Part shown: positions 1 through 7,747 of the stretch, piece by piece
Position numbering within the stretch: position 1 is the first letter of the stretch
How the letters are laid out: each line of letters begins with the position of its first letter
Assembly: GCF_011058255.1 (NCBI RefSeq)
Contig: NZ_JAALFH010000052.1
Span: forward strand, 1 to 64,000
DNA from: Thioalkalivibrio sp. XN8
GTDB lineage: Bacteria > Pseudomonadota > Gammaproteobacteria > Steroidobacterales > XN24
Length of the DNA: 64,000 nucleotides
Direction of reading: 5' to 3'
Made by a program: the position numbers and the translations under genes
Notes under the pieces: model-generated
Databases searched by the model: none
What the model saw: the letters and a program-made list of their open reading frames with translations, nothing else
Told to the model about the DNA's origin: nothing

Positions 1-52
1 CTGTAGGGTCCGCTGAGCGGCATTAGATTTCCAAGCGAAGGGGACCCTACAG
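1..52. repeat. Palindromic repeat, copy 1
   Basis: A 52-nt element with perfect 11-nt ends (CTGTAGGGTCC and its reverse complement GGACCCTACAG) and a smaller inner hairpin (CCGC-TGA-GCGG). An identical copy lies at 302-353. It would fold as a branched hairpin, as REP-like elements do. The family is not recognised. Confidence 0.85.
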
Positions 53-76
53 GGGCCGGCCCCGCGGTCAGGTCTT

Positions 77-301
77 AGGGGCATGGCACGACCCCGCTGC
101 CCCCTCAGGGACGGCACGGACCGGGTTCACGGCCACGGCGGCAGCGGGCCAGGCTCACATGACGTCGAGCAGCGCTGGCGCTGCGCGGGCCAGGCAGCCG
201 TGGTCGGCCACCGAGCCGAGCTGGCACGTGCCGGGGACTGCCGCCGAGTCGCGCTGCGCTGTCCGCGCCGTCCGCCTGAAACCATGCAGCGGGGTCGGGT
301 C
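77..301. other. Intergenic, no gene supported
   Basis: The stretch between the two palindromes is GC-rich and open in short frames on both strands, but the translations are low-complexity Arg/Ala/Gly, without a convincing ribosome site or recognisable domain. I see nothing functional in it beyond the flanking repeats. Confidence 0.5.
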
Positions 302-353
302 CTGTAGGGTCCGCTGAGCGGCATTAGATTTCCAAGCGAAGGGGACCCTACAG
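302..353. repeat. Palindromic repeat, copy 2
   Basis: Identical 52-nt copy of the element at 1-52, in the same orientation. Both copies are followed within 7 nt by the motif CCCCGCGGTCAGGTCTT (60-76 and 361-377), so the repeated unit is really about 76 nt long. Confidence 0.85.
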
Positions 354-360
354 GACCCGA

Positions 361-443
361 CCCCGCGGTCAGGTCTTCGAGGGAATGGCGCGGCCCCGCG
401 GTCAGGTCTTCGAGGGAATGGCGCGGCCCCGCGGTCAGGTCTT
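361..443. repeat. 33-nt tandem repeat, 2.5 units
   Basis: The 17-nt motif CCCCGCGGTCAGGTCTT occurs at 361-377, 394-410 and 427-443, exactly 33 nt apart, separated by two identical 16-nt linkers (CGAGGGAATGGCGCGG). A fourth copy is at 60-76. The array ends 25 nt before the stop of the alcohol dehydrogenase gene. Confidence 0.85.
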
Positions 444-468
444 GCAGAGCCCGGCCTCGGGGGTGGCG

Positions 469-1653
469 CTACCAGGCCCGCCTGAGGACGCCGAGCGCCT
501 CCTCGCGGTCGACCTCGACCGGGTTGAAGATGATTGAGCCGTCGTCCAGCGACATGGCCGCGATCTGCTCGAGCTGGGATTCCTGGACCTTGCCGGTCTC
601 CGACAGCGTCCGCGGCAGCCCGCAGCGGGCGTGGATGTCGTCTTTCAGGCGCTTCAGGCAGGCGATCGCCTGGTCGGCCCGCTGCTCGGGCGGCGTGGCG
701 GCGTAGCTGTCGGCGCCGGCCAGCGGCAGCAGCAGCTCACCGATAGCGTCGCGTCGCGCCTCGAGGTTGTACTCGAGCACGGCCGGCAACAGGATGCTCA
801 TGCAGGTGCCGTGGTGGACGTGGCAGAGCGCGCCGACGGAGTGCCCGAGGGCGTGCACCAGACCGACCATGGAGTTGGAGAAGGCGATGCCCGCCATGGC
901 TGCGGCCTGCGCCAGGGCGAGCCGGCCCTGCTCGTCGGCGGGATGGTCGAGCACGTGCAGCAGGTTGGCCGAGACCGAGCGGATCGCCGCCGCGGCATAG
1001 GCGTCGCTCATGGGGTTCTTGGCCAGGCAGATGAAGGACTCGCAGGCGTGGGTCATGGCGTCCATGGCGGTCGCCGCGGTGATCTGGGCCGGCAGGCTGA
1101 GGGTCATGCGCGGGTCGAGCACGGCGGCGTCGGGCATCAGGAAGGGCGAGGCGAAGGGCATTTTCACGCCGCGTTCCTCGTCCCTGACGATGGAGACGTA
1201 AGTGACCTCGGAGCCGGTGCCGGCCGTGGTCGGGATTACCAGCAGCGGCTTCAGGCGGCGCGGCAGGTTGCCGACGCCGGAGTATTTGGCCGGGTCGTCG
1301 GTCTGGTAGGAGGCGAGGATGTTGGCGGCCTTCGCCGTGTCGATGGGCGAGCCGCCGCCGAGGGCGATCAGGGCGTCGCAGCCGAGCTCAGCGTAGTTGC
1401 GCGCGATGGCCTTCACGGCCTTCATGGAGGAGTCCGGGGGCACCTCGTCGTAGACCGCGGCGATCTCCAGGCCGCCGGCGGCGAGGATCTCGCGCAGCTT
1501 GTCTACCAGCCCGGCGCCCGCGACCCCGCGGTCGGTCACCACCAGCGGGCGGCTGGCGCCCAGCGCGCCGAGCTCGAAGGGAATGTTCTCCAGCGCGCGC
1601 GCGCCGACGATCAGCTTCACGGGGCAGGCGAATTCGTAGTAGGTGTCGTTCAC
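469..1653 (-). CDS. Iron-containing alcohol dehydrogenase
   Basis: NAD(P)-dependent group III alcohol dehydrogenase, 394 aa, the usual family length, predicted cytosolic. The nucleotide motif GGGSPIDTAK is at 99-108 and PTTAGTGSEV at 141-150. Metal ligands can be read as Asp198, His202, His267 and His281, with the same spacing as in E. coli FucO. The start lies 1 nt after the stop of the upstream 174-aa gene, so the two are probably co-transcribed. A second family member is at 9929-11194 in a wax-ester-like operon, and this enzyme could also reduce aldehydes of lipid origin. The substrate cannot be read from the sequence. Confidence 0.92.
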   Translation of the reverse strand: MNDTYYEFACPVKLIVGARALENIPFELGALGASRPLVVTDRGVAGAGLVDKLREILAAGGLEIAAVYDEVPPDSSMKAVKAIARNYAELGCDALIALGGGSPIDTAKAANILASYQTDDPAKYSGVGNLPRRLKPLLVIPTTAGTGSEVTYVSIVRDEERGVKMPFASPFLMPDAAVLDPRMTLSLPAQITAATAMDAMTHACESFICLAKNPMSDAYAAAAIRSVSANLLHVLDHPADEQGRLALAQAAAMAGIAFSNSMVGLVHALGHSVGALCHVHHGTCMSILLPAVLEYNLEARRDAIGELLLPLAGADSYAATPPEQRADQAIACLKRLKDDIHARCGLPRTLSETGKVQESQLEQIAAMSLDDGSIIFNPVEVDREEALGVLRRAW

Positions 1654-1654
1654 G

Positions 1655-2179
1655 TCAGCTCCTCGTCACGAGATCGAGCGCGATGCGGCCGTAGATTTTC
1701 ACGTTCAGGCCCAGCTTCTCGCCCAGGCCCAGGTCTTCCGGGTAGCGCTTGACGCCGCGCGCGGCGATGAAGCGCGGCATCAGCAGGGCCTCCAGCCGGT
1801 ACATGCAGCGCACCAGGCGGATGCCGGCGGACACGTCGCCGTCCACCACCATGCGCGCGCGGGCGAAGGCGGTCGGCGTGCTCTCGATGAAGGCGAACAC
1901 GCGGAAGGCATAGTCCAGGTGCTTGAAGCGGATGGCGAGCCCGAGCTCCGCCGGCAGGCGGCCGCCGAGATAGCGCAGCCGGCCCTCGGCGGTCTTCTCG
2001 AGCACCATGCCGGGCCCGTCGGGCAGGGTGGTCATGGCGATCACCATGCCGTCCGGGAAGCCTGCTGCCTCGGCCCGGACCACCGGGTCGACCCGGCTCA
2101 TGGCCCGCAGCCCCCAGCCGACGATCCGCATCATCAGGGCGACGTAGAGGCGCTTGAGGCGATGGCGGAAGCTGCTCAT
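1655..2179 (-). CDS. Conserved hypothetical protein, 174 aa
   Basis: Not recognised with confidence. The ATG at 2179 is preceded by GGAGCAGGA; a longer frame to 2326 exists, but the extra residues are low-complexity and overlap the divergent gene at 2253. The protein has a basic N-terminus with a short hydrophobic patch and a C-terminal region rich in hydrophobic and basic residues (FIAARGVKRYPED near the end). No signal peptide is obvious. The stop is 1 nt before the start of the iron alcohol dehydrogenase, which implies coupled translation. An SCP2-like lipid-binding fold is possible, but this is only a guess from size and context. Confidence 0.7.
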   Translation of the reverse strand: MSSFRHRLKRLYVALMMRIVGWGLRAMSRVDPVVRAEAAGFPDGMVIAMTTLPDGPGMVLEKTAEGRLRYLGGRLPAELGLAIRFKHLDYAFRVFAFIESTPTAFARARMVVDGDVSAGIRLVRCMYRLEALLMPRFIAARGVKRYPEDLGLGEKLGLNVKIYGRIALDLVTRS

Positions 2180-2252
2180 AAAATCCTGCTCCAGCGGGGC
2201 CGCGGCACTGCATCGTAGTGTAGCGCTAGAATCCTGTCTGGGGAGGTGAGCC

Positions 2253-2549
2253 ATGCCCACGGATACGCTGAATTGCTGGCGTTGCGGCGCCGCGGTCGTC
2301 GCTGAGCCGCTGCCGCTGTCGCGCACGGCGGAGTGCCGCCAGTGCCGGGCCGAGCTGCACGTCTGCCGTATGTGCGAGTTCTACGACACCAGCCGCGCCA
2401 ACGCCTGTCGCGAGCCCGTGGCCGAGCCGGTCGCGGACAAGGCGCGGGCGAACTTCTGCGGCTGGTTCCGGCCGCGCCACGGCCTGGCGGGGCAGCAGGA
2501 CGACGCGGCCGCCGCCGCGCGACAGGCGCTGGACGACCTCTTCGGCTAG
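2253..2549 (+). CDS. Small Cys-rich zinc-ribbon-like protein
   Basis: A 98-aa soluble protein with CxxC pairs at Cys8/11, Cys28/31 and Cys38/41 plus Cys52 and Cys69, so probably two structural zinc sites. The middle of the protein (CRMCEFYDTSRANACREP) is the kind of conserved signature seen in short uncharacterised zinc-ribbon proteins. The start is supported by GGGGAGG upstream. It is transcribed away from the 174-aa gene and its last codons overlap the end of the convergent acyltransferase by 4 nt. Its function is unknown; protein or nucleic-acid binding is the default inference for this fold. Confidence 0.75.
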   Translation: MPTDTLNCWRCGAAVVAEPLPLSRTAECRQCRAELHVCRMCEFYDTSRANACREPVAEPVADKARANFCGWFRPRHGLAGQQDDAAAAARQALDDLFG

Positions 2550-3145
2550 CGTTCGCGGAAGCGCAACTCGCCGGCCGCGGGCGGGCGCTTGCCCCGCTTG
2601 TCGCCGTAGAACTCGCGGATCAGGGCGATATCCTGCTCCGCGTCGCCGCTGAAGCGGACGAACTTCTCCAGCCCGACTGTCTTCGAGGGGTAGTCGATGA
2701 AGCCGAAGCCCACCGGCACGCCCGCGCGTACCGCAATCTGGTAGAAGCCGGACTTCAGGTGGTCGGTGTGCTTGCGCGTGCCTTCCGGCGCCAGCGCCAG
2801 CCAGAGCCAGTCCTGGGCGCCGAACTGCTCGACCGCGGCGCCGATGAAGCCGCTGGCCGCGCGCCGGTTCACCGGCACCCCGCCCATGCGCTGCAGCAAC
2901 CCGCCGAAGGGCCAGCGGAACAGCGAGTCCTTGCCCATCCAGTTGGTCGCCAGGCCGGTGCCGAAGCGGTACAGGACGGCGATCACGAAGTCCCAGTTGG
3001 AGGTATGGGGGTACACGATGATGACGCCCCGGGGGCCGGGCAACGGCGCGATCACCGGCGTCCAGCCCATGGCACGCAGCAGCCACAGGCAGAAGCGCCG
3101 CCACCAGGAGGGCCGCGAAGGCTGGGTCGCGCGGTGCATTTTCAT
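2546..3145 (-). CDS. 1-acyl-glycerol-3-phosphate acyltransferase family protein
   Basis: A PlsC/LPLAT-fold acyltransferase of 199 aa, transferring acyl chains to a lysophospholipid-type acceptor at the inner membrane. The catalytic H-x4-D box is at His47-Asp52 (HTSNWD) and the second conserved block APEGTR at 119-124. A hydrophobic stretch around residues 14-28 may anchor it. At 199 aa it is shorter than PlsC (about 245 aa), as in the small acyltransferase subfamily found beside lipid genes. It sits among ketoacyl synthase III, WS/DGAT and alcohol dehydrogenases, which suggests a role in lipid remodelling or storage; the acceptor is unknown. Confidence 0.88.
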   Translation of the reverse strand: MKMHRATQPSRPSWWRRFCLWLLRAMGWTPVIAPLPGPRGVIIVYPHTSNWDFVIAVLYRFGTGLATNWMGKDSLFRWPFGGLLQRMGGVPVNRRAASGFIGAAVEQFGAQDWLWLALAPEGTRKHTDHLKSGFYQIAVRAGVPVGFGFIDYPSKTVGLEKFVRFSGDAEQDIALIREFYGDKRGKRPPAAGELRFRER

Positions 3146-3273
3146 GAGTGGGAAGGCTCCGGGGGCTCGACTACGGTTAAGGGGCTGAAGGTTGCAGCCA
3201 ACAAGCTACAAGGGAGAGGCGCGGCAGCGACACGTGGAGGAGAGCAGCCATGCCACTCTGGCTCGGCCGGGCC

Positions 3274-4365
3274 TCACTCCGGCGCGCTCTCCCCGCTGCC
3301 GCGCTTGGCGGCCAGGTAACCCTCGACCATCTGGAGCGCGGTCTGCTCGCAGGGCGGCATCTCGATATGCGTTTCGTGCAGCGGCGTGACGCGTTCGCCC
3401 CAGCGCAGCAGCTGGGCCGACCAGGTCAGGCCGCCGCCGAAGCCGGTCAGCAGGATATTGGCGCCCGGCTTGATGCGGCCTTCCTCCAGCGCTTCCACCA
3501 GCGCCACCGGCACCGTCGCCGCCGACATGTTGCCGTAGCGCTGCACGTTGACGAAACAGCGATCCATCGACAGTCCGGAGCGCTTGATCACAGCCTCGAT
3601 GATGCGCAGGTTGGCCTGGTGGGGCACGACGAGATCCACGTCGTCGGGACCCATGCCGCATTGCTCTAGCACGTCCTGGCAGGCCTGGCTCATGCCGACC
3701 ACGGCGCGCTTGAAGATCTCCTGGCCTTCGAACACCCACTGCGTGTCGCCGTTGTACCAGCCGCGGTTGGCGTAGCGCTGGCCCATGCCGTGCACCAGCA
3801 GGATCTCCCGCACCTCGCCGTAGCAGCCGAGCTTGCTGGCGCGCAGGCCCTCGTTCCGGTCCGTCGCCTGCAGCACGGTGGCGGCGCAGCCGTCGCCGAA
3901 CAACACCGCCACGCCGCGGTCGGTCCAGTCCATCAGCGGCGAGATCAGCTCGCCGCCGATCACCAGCGCGTTGTTCACCACGCCCTGGGAGATCATGGCG
4001 GCGGCACTGGTCAGGCCATAGAGATAGCTGGTGCAGGCGGTGTTGACGTCCATCGCGCCGGCATTGACCGCGCCGATGCGTTTCTGCACCCCGGAGGCGG
4101 AGTTGGGCACCTGCTGGTCGAAGCTGCAGGTGCCGAAGACGATCAGGTCGAGCGCGTCAGGCGCGAGGTCGGCACAGGCCAGGGCGCGATGCGCTGCCAG
4201 GGCGCCCATCTCTTCCAGCGACAGGTGGGAGATGCGGCGCTCGCGGATGCCCGTGCGGCTGGTGATCCACTCGTCGTCCGTGTCGAGAAAGGTGGCGATG
4301 TCGTCGTTCGTGAGCGTGGCCGGCGGCATGCACTTGCCCCAGCCGGTGATGGTCGCGTTTCTCAC
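3274..4365 (-). CDS. Beta-ketoacyl-ACP synthase III family protein
   Basis: A FabH-like thiolase-fold enzyme (363 aa) condensing an acyl-CoA or acyl-ACP with a malonyl extender. The catalytic triad is visible: Cys111 in NTACTSYLYGL, His in VVPHQANLRIIEA and Asn in YGNMSAATVP; the glycine-rich C-terminal block GFGGGLTWSAQLL is typical. I prefer the GTG at 4365 (MRNATITGWG, the normal FabH beginning, with GCGGGGAC upstream) over the ATG at 4395, which has no ribosome site. It is longer than E. coli FabH (317 aa), with an extended C-terminus. No acyl carrier gene is adjacent, so it may make special starters or long-chain products. An OleA role is less likely from the active-site block. Confidence 0.9.
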   Translation of the reverse strand: MRNATITGWGKCMPPATLTNDDIATFLDTDDEWITSRTGIRERRISHLSLEEMGALAAHRALACADLAPDALDLIVFGTCSFDQQVPNSASGVQKRIGAVNAGAMDVNTACTSYLYGLTSAAAMISQGVVNNALVIGGELISPLMDWTDRGVAVLFGDGCAATVLQATDRNEGLRASKLGCYGEVREILLVHGMGQRYANRGWYNGDTQWVFEGQEIFKRAVVGMSQACQDVLEQCGMGPDDVDLVVPHQANLRIIEAVIKRSGLSMDRCFVNVQRYGNMSAATVPVALVEALEEGRIKPGANILLTGFGGGLTWSAQLLRWGERVTPLHETHIEMPPCEQTALQMVEGYLAAKRGSGESAPE

Positions 4366-4522
4366 GCCATGAGTCCCCGCAGCAAATGGAAGCATTCTAG
4401 CGCAGAACGGTTGCCGGCCCGCTGCTGTCCCGGGGGATTTCGTTTATGCTCCATGGCTGGAATTTGCCGGGTGTTGGCGGCGGCGGCATGACGAGCAGGC
4501 CCGGCCCCGAGGGGACTACATT

Positions 4523-6253
4523 GTGGCTGACATTTTCGTTTCCTATTCTCGCCAGGACCGCCCCCGGGTGGCACCGCTGGTGGCGGCCCTCCAGGCCGAG
4601 GGCTGGACCGTCTGGTGGGACCCGGAGATCTCGCCGGGCGAAGAATTCGATGCGCTGATTGCGCGCGAACTGGACCAGGCCGGGGCGCTGATCGTCGTCT
4701 GGACGCCCAGGTCGGTGGACTCGCGCTGGGTGCGCGGAGAAGCACGCGACGCGGCTGACCGGGGCGTGCTCTTCCCCGTGCGCTTCGAGGCCGCGCGGCT
4801 GCCCATTGATTTCCGGGCCGTGCACACCACGGACCTGGACGACTGGCGCGAGGATCCGCAGAGCGCATCGTTCAGGAGCCTGTGCAAGGCGCTCGCGACG
4901 CGGCTCGGGACGCCGGAGCAGCCGGCGCCGTCGCGGGAGCCGGAGCCCCAGGTCGCCGTGTGCGTATTGCCCTTCGCCAACATGAGTGGTGATCCCGAAC
5001 AGGAATATTTCTCCGACGGCATTACCGAGGACATCATCACCGATCTCGGCAAGGTGTCCGCACTGTCCATCGTCTCCCGCAACCTGGCGTTCTCGTTCAA
5101 GGGCGCAACCGGCGGGGTAGGCGAGATCGGGCTGCAGACCAAGGCCTCTCACGTGCTGGTCGGCAGCGTCAGGAAAGCGGGCGAGCGCGTGCGCATCACG
5201 GCCCAGCTGATCGATGCCGCCAACGACGCGCAGGTCTGGGGTGAGCGTTACGACCGCGACCTCAAGGACATCTTTGCCCTGCAGGACGAGATCTCCAAGG
5301 CGATCGTGGCGGCGCTCAAGCTGACGCTGCTGCCGGAGGAACAGGACGCCCTGGAGCAGCGCTCCACCAGCAATGCCGAGGCCTACAAGCTGTACCTGAT
5401 GGCGCGCCAGTTCTGGCTGCTGGACAACGAGCGCAACAACGAGATCGTGATCCGGATCTGCAAGCACGTCGTGGAGCTGGATCCGAACTATGCGCAGGCA
5501 TGGGCGACGATGGCGCTGGCGCAATGGAACCTGTTCACCCACAAGGACCTGCCGATCGACGACGTCCAGCACCCGGCCCGGCGGGCGCTGGCGCTCGGGC
5601 CGAACCTGGCCGACGCGCATGCCGCGGTCGCTGCCGCGCACCGCAGCGCCGGGAATTTCATCGATGGTTTCGAGGCGGCCTGCAAAGCCATTGAGCTCGA
5701 TCGCAGCTCATATGTCGCCAACAGAATGGCTGGACTTTGCTGCATGGGGATGCGTCGTTACGACGAGGCTATCCGGTATTTCGAGATCGCGACCGACCTG
5801 ATGGACTCAGATTTCACCGCAGCAATATTCGTGGTTCAGTCCTTCATGGCCAAGGGCGACAAGGCCCGCGCCAGGGGCGCCGCGTCGAAGGCCATGACCC
5901 GCATCGAGAAACTCGTGGCAGTCGAGCCAGGACACAGTCGGGCAATCGGGCTCGGTGTTTATGCGCTTGCGGTCCTCGGACAGCGGGAGCGTGCGGTCGA
6001 GTGGGTGACTCGGGCGCGGTTGATCGATCCCGACAACTCGAACCTTCACTATAACCTTGCCTGCGCCATGTCCACACTTGGCGAGAGTGATACGGCATTG
6101 GCGATCCTCGAGGGCGTTGCCCAACGGGCTTCCCAAGGCATGCTCAGCTGGATCGAAGCGGATTCCGACCTCGATCCCATCCGCAGCGATCCGCGCTTCG
6201 ACCGGATGATCGGTGCGGCGAAGGAGCGCCTGGCGCAACGATCCGACGCCTGA
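4523..6253 (+). CDS. TIR - TolB-like - TPR signalling protein
   Basis: A 576-aa multidomain protein starting at GTG 4523, preceded by GAGGGGAC. Residues 1-130 are a bacterial TIR domain: start DIFVSYSRQD, middle WTVWWDPEISPGEEF, and SRWVRGEA, whose Glu73 occupies the place of the NADase glutamate in catalytic TIRs. Residues 145-270 match the TolB-like N-terminal module common in cyclase and TPR regulators (VLPFANMSGDPEQEYFSDGI). The rest is TPR-like helical repeats. There is no transmembrane segment or DNA-binding domain. It stands alone between the ketoacyl synthase and the convergent WS/DGAT operon, without recognisable Thoeris or CBASS partners. It could be an NAD-cleaving sensor or a protein-interaction scaffold. 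Confidence 0.9.
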   Translation: MADIFVSYSRQDRPRVAPLVAALQAEGWTVWWDPEISPGEEFDALIARELDQAGALIVVWTPRSVDSRWVRGEARDAADRGVLFPVRFEAARLPIDFRAVHTTDLDDWREDPQSASFRSLCKALATRLGTPEQPAPSREPEPQVAVCVLPFANMSGDPEQEYFSDGITEDIITDLGKVSALSIVSRNLAFSFKGATGGVGEIGLQTKASHVLVGSVRKAGERVRITAQLIDAANDAQVWGERYDRDLKDIFALQDEISKAIVAALKLTLLPEEQDALEQRSTSNAEAYKLYLMARQFWLLDNERNNEIVIRICKHVVELDPNYAQAWATMALAQWNLFTHKDLPIDDVQHPARRALALGPNLADAHAAVAAAHRSAGNFIDGFEAACKAIELDRSSYVANRMAGLCCMGMRRYDEAIRYFEIATDLMDSDFTAAIFVVQSFMAKGDKARARGAASKAMTRIEKLVAVEPGHSRAIGLGVYALAVLGQRERAVEWVTRARLIDPDNSNLHYNLACAMSTLGESDTALAILEGVAQRASQGMLSWIEADSDLDPIRSDPRFDRMIGAAKERLAQRSDA

Positions 6254-6283
6254 TACTGCGTGGACCGGCGGTGCTCGCCGTGC

Positions 6284-7747
6284 TCAAGCCCGTCGTGGTG
6301 CCGGCTTTTTCTTCCTCGGGCTGCGCGCCCGGGCCTGGCGCGGCTTGCGCCTGAGGAACGCCTGTTCCAGCTCCTCGAGGGCGTCGGCCGTGTAGACGGC
6401 GATCTTCTGCATGCTCGGCACGGTGGTGTGGCAGGCGGTGAAGCCGAAATTCATCATGCCGGCGTAGCTCTCGCAGGTGATGTTCAGCGCCTGGCCCTGG
6501 GTCACGATCGACACCGGGTAGATCGCGACCAGCTCTGCGCCGCGGAAATACAGCGGCCGGTCCGGGCCCGGGACGTTGGAGATGGTGACGTTGAACATCG
6601 GTCGAGTGCGCCCGCCGATGCCCGTCAGCAGCGTGAGGATGGTCGGCGCCATCAGCAGCATGGTGTACTGGTGCATGGCGCGGCGCGGCAGCTGCCGCAG
6701 GTGTTCCTTGCCGTGCTGCACGGAAGACCGGACGGAGCGCAGCCGCAGGCGCGGGTCGACGAGGTCGGTGCCGAGCGTGGCGAGGATGAAGCTGATGGCG
6801 TTGCCGGCGTCTTCGTCGTCCTTGGGCCGGACCGAGACCGGGATGCCCGCCGTCAGCGGCTTGTCGGGCAGGCTGTCGCGCTCCAGCAGGTAGCGCCGGA
6901 GCGCGCCGCCGCAGACCGTCAGCACGATGTCGTTGATGGTGCACTCGCCGGCTTCGGCCAGCGCGCGCAGGCGGGCGAGCGGGAACTGCTGGGTGGCGAA
7001 GCGGCGCTTTTCCCGCACCCGACCGTTGAGGAGCGACGACGGGGTGTCGAAGGGAATCACCAGCCCGGTGCCGTCGTCGCCGACCCGCTTGAGGAACTGG
7101 GTGAAGGCGCCGATCAGCTGCGGAATGGTGCGGACCTGCGCCCTGAGGCCACCGATCGCCGAGGCCATGACGTTGGCCACGGTGGGGGCCGGCCCGGCCT
7201 TTGGGGGCTGGCTCTTGGGCCGCCCGCGCTGCGCCCAGAAGGGCGCCAGCTTGAGGCTCTCCTCGCGGTCGAAGGACATCGCCCGCTGCAGCAGCATCAT
7301 GCCGCTGACGCCGTCGATCAGCGAGTGGTGGATCTTGATGAACAGCGCGAAGCGCTTGCCGGCCAGGCCCTCGATGATGGTGCATTCCCAGGGCGGCCGG
7401 CTGAGGTCGATCGGCGTGCTCTGCAGCAGTCCGATGAGCTCGCCCAGCTCACGTTCGCCGCCCGGCCAGGGCAGCGCGGCATGGCGCACGTGGTACTCGA
7501 GGTCGATGTCCTCGTCCTCGACCCAGGCCGGCAGGGGGTTCCGGGTGAAGGGGTACTTGAGCCGCCGGTTCCAGGGCGCGATGAAATTGCGGTGACTGCG
7601 GAATTCCGCCATGAGCTGGCGCAGGTAGTCCTTCGGCGCGTCCTCGGGGAGGCGGAACTGCAGCAGGCCGCCGACGTGGTTGGGCGTGGCCCGCGACTCG
7701 GTGAAGAGCCACGCGGTATCGAGCGGGTTGAGCCGGACGGCGCTCAT
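6284..7747 (-). CDS. Wax ester synthase / diacylglycerol acyltransferase (WS/DGAT)
   Basis: Bifunctional O-acyltransferase of 487 aa that joins acyl-CoA to a fatty alcohol (wax ester) or diacylglycerol (triacylglycerol) at the membrane or lipid-body surface. The catalytic HHxxxDG motif is at His140-Gly146 (HHSLIDG), followed by the usual domain with NVTISNVPGP near the C-terminus. The ATG at 7747 overlaps the stop of the reductase gene (ATGA), so translation is coupled. A longer in-frame extension to 8005 is low-complexity shadow. The last 20 or so residues are Arg/Lys/Pro-rich (RKKKPAPRRA end), as in both other proteins of this operon. Confidence 0.95.
   Translation of the reverse strand: MSAVRLNPLDTAWLFTESRATPNHVGGLLQFRLPEDAPKDYLRQLMAEFRSHRNFIAPWNRRLKYPFTRNPLPAWVEDEDIDLEYHVRHAALPWPGGERELGELIGLLQSTPIDLSRPPWECTIIEGLAGKRFALFIKIHHSLIDGVSGMMLLQRAMSFDREESLKLAPFWAQRGRPKSQPPKAGPAPTVANVMASAIGGLRAQVRTIPQLIGAFTQFLKRVGDDGTGLVIPFDTPSSLLNGRVREKRRFATQQFPLARLRALAEAGECTINDIVLTVCGGALRRYLLERDSLPDKPLTAGIPVSVRPKDDEDAGNAISFILATLGTDLVDPRLRLRSVRSSVQHGKEHLRQLPRRAMHQYTMLLMAPTILTLLTGIGGRTRPMFNVTISNVPGPDRPLYFRGAELVAIYPVSIVTQGQALNITCESYAGMMNFGFTACHTTVPSMQKIAVYTADALEELEQAFLRRKPRQARARSPRKKKPAPRRA

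Noticed and set aside
83-307. Short plus-strand open frame between the palindromes
   Set aside because: Arg/Ala/Gly-rich translation without ribosome site; it depends on high GC rather than coding.
361-443. Short regular repeats with 33-nt period, CRISPR-like at first sight
   Set aside because: The linkers between the repeats are identical to each other, there are only three repeats and no cas genes are near; this is a plain tandem repeat.
631-1752. Long open frame on the plus strand opposite the alcohol dehydrogenase
   Set aside because: Low-complexity Gly/Arg/Val translation, typical of the antisense of a GC-rich gene; no domain or ribosome site.
4523-6253. Thoeris or CBASS defence system around the TIR protein
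   Set aside because: No ThsA, cyclase, nuclease or other known partner gene is adjacent; neighbours are lipid enzymes.
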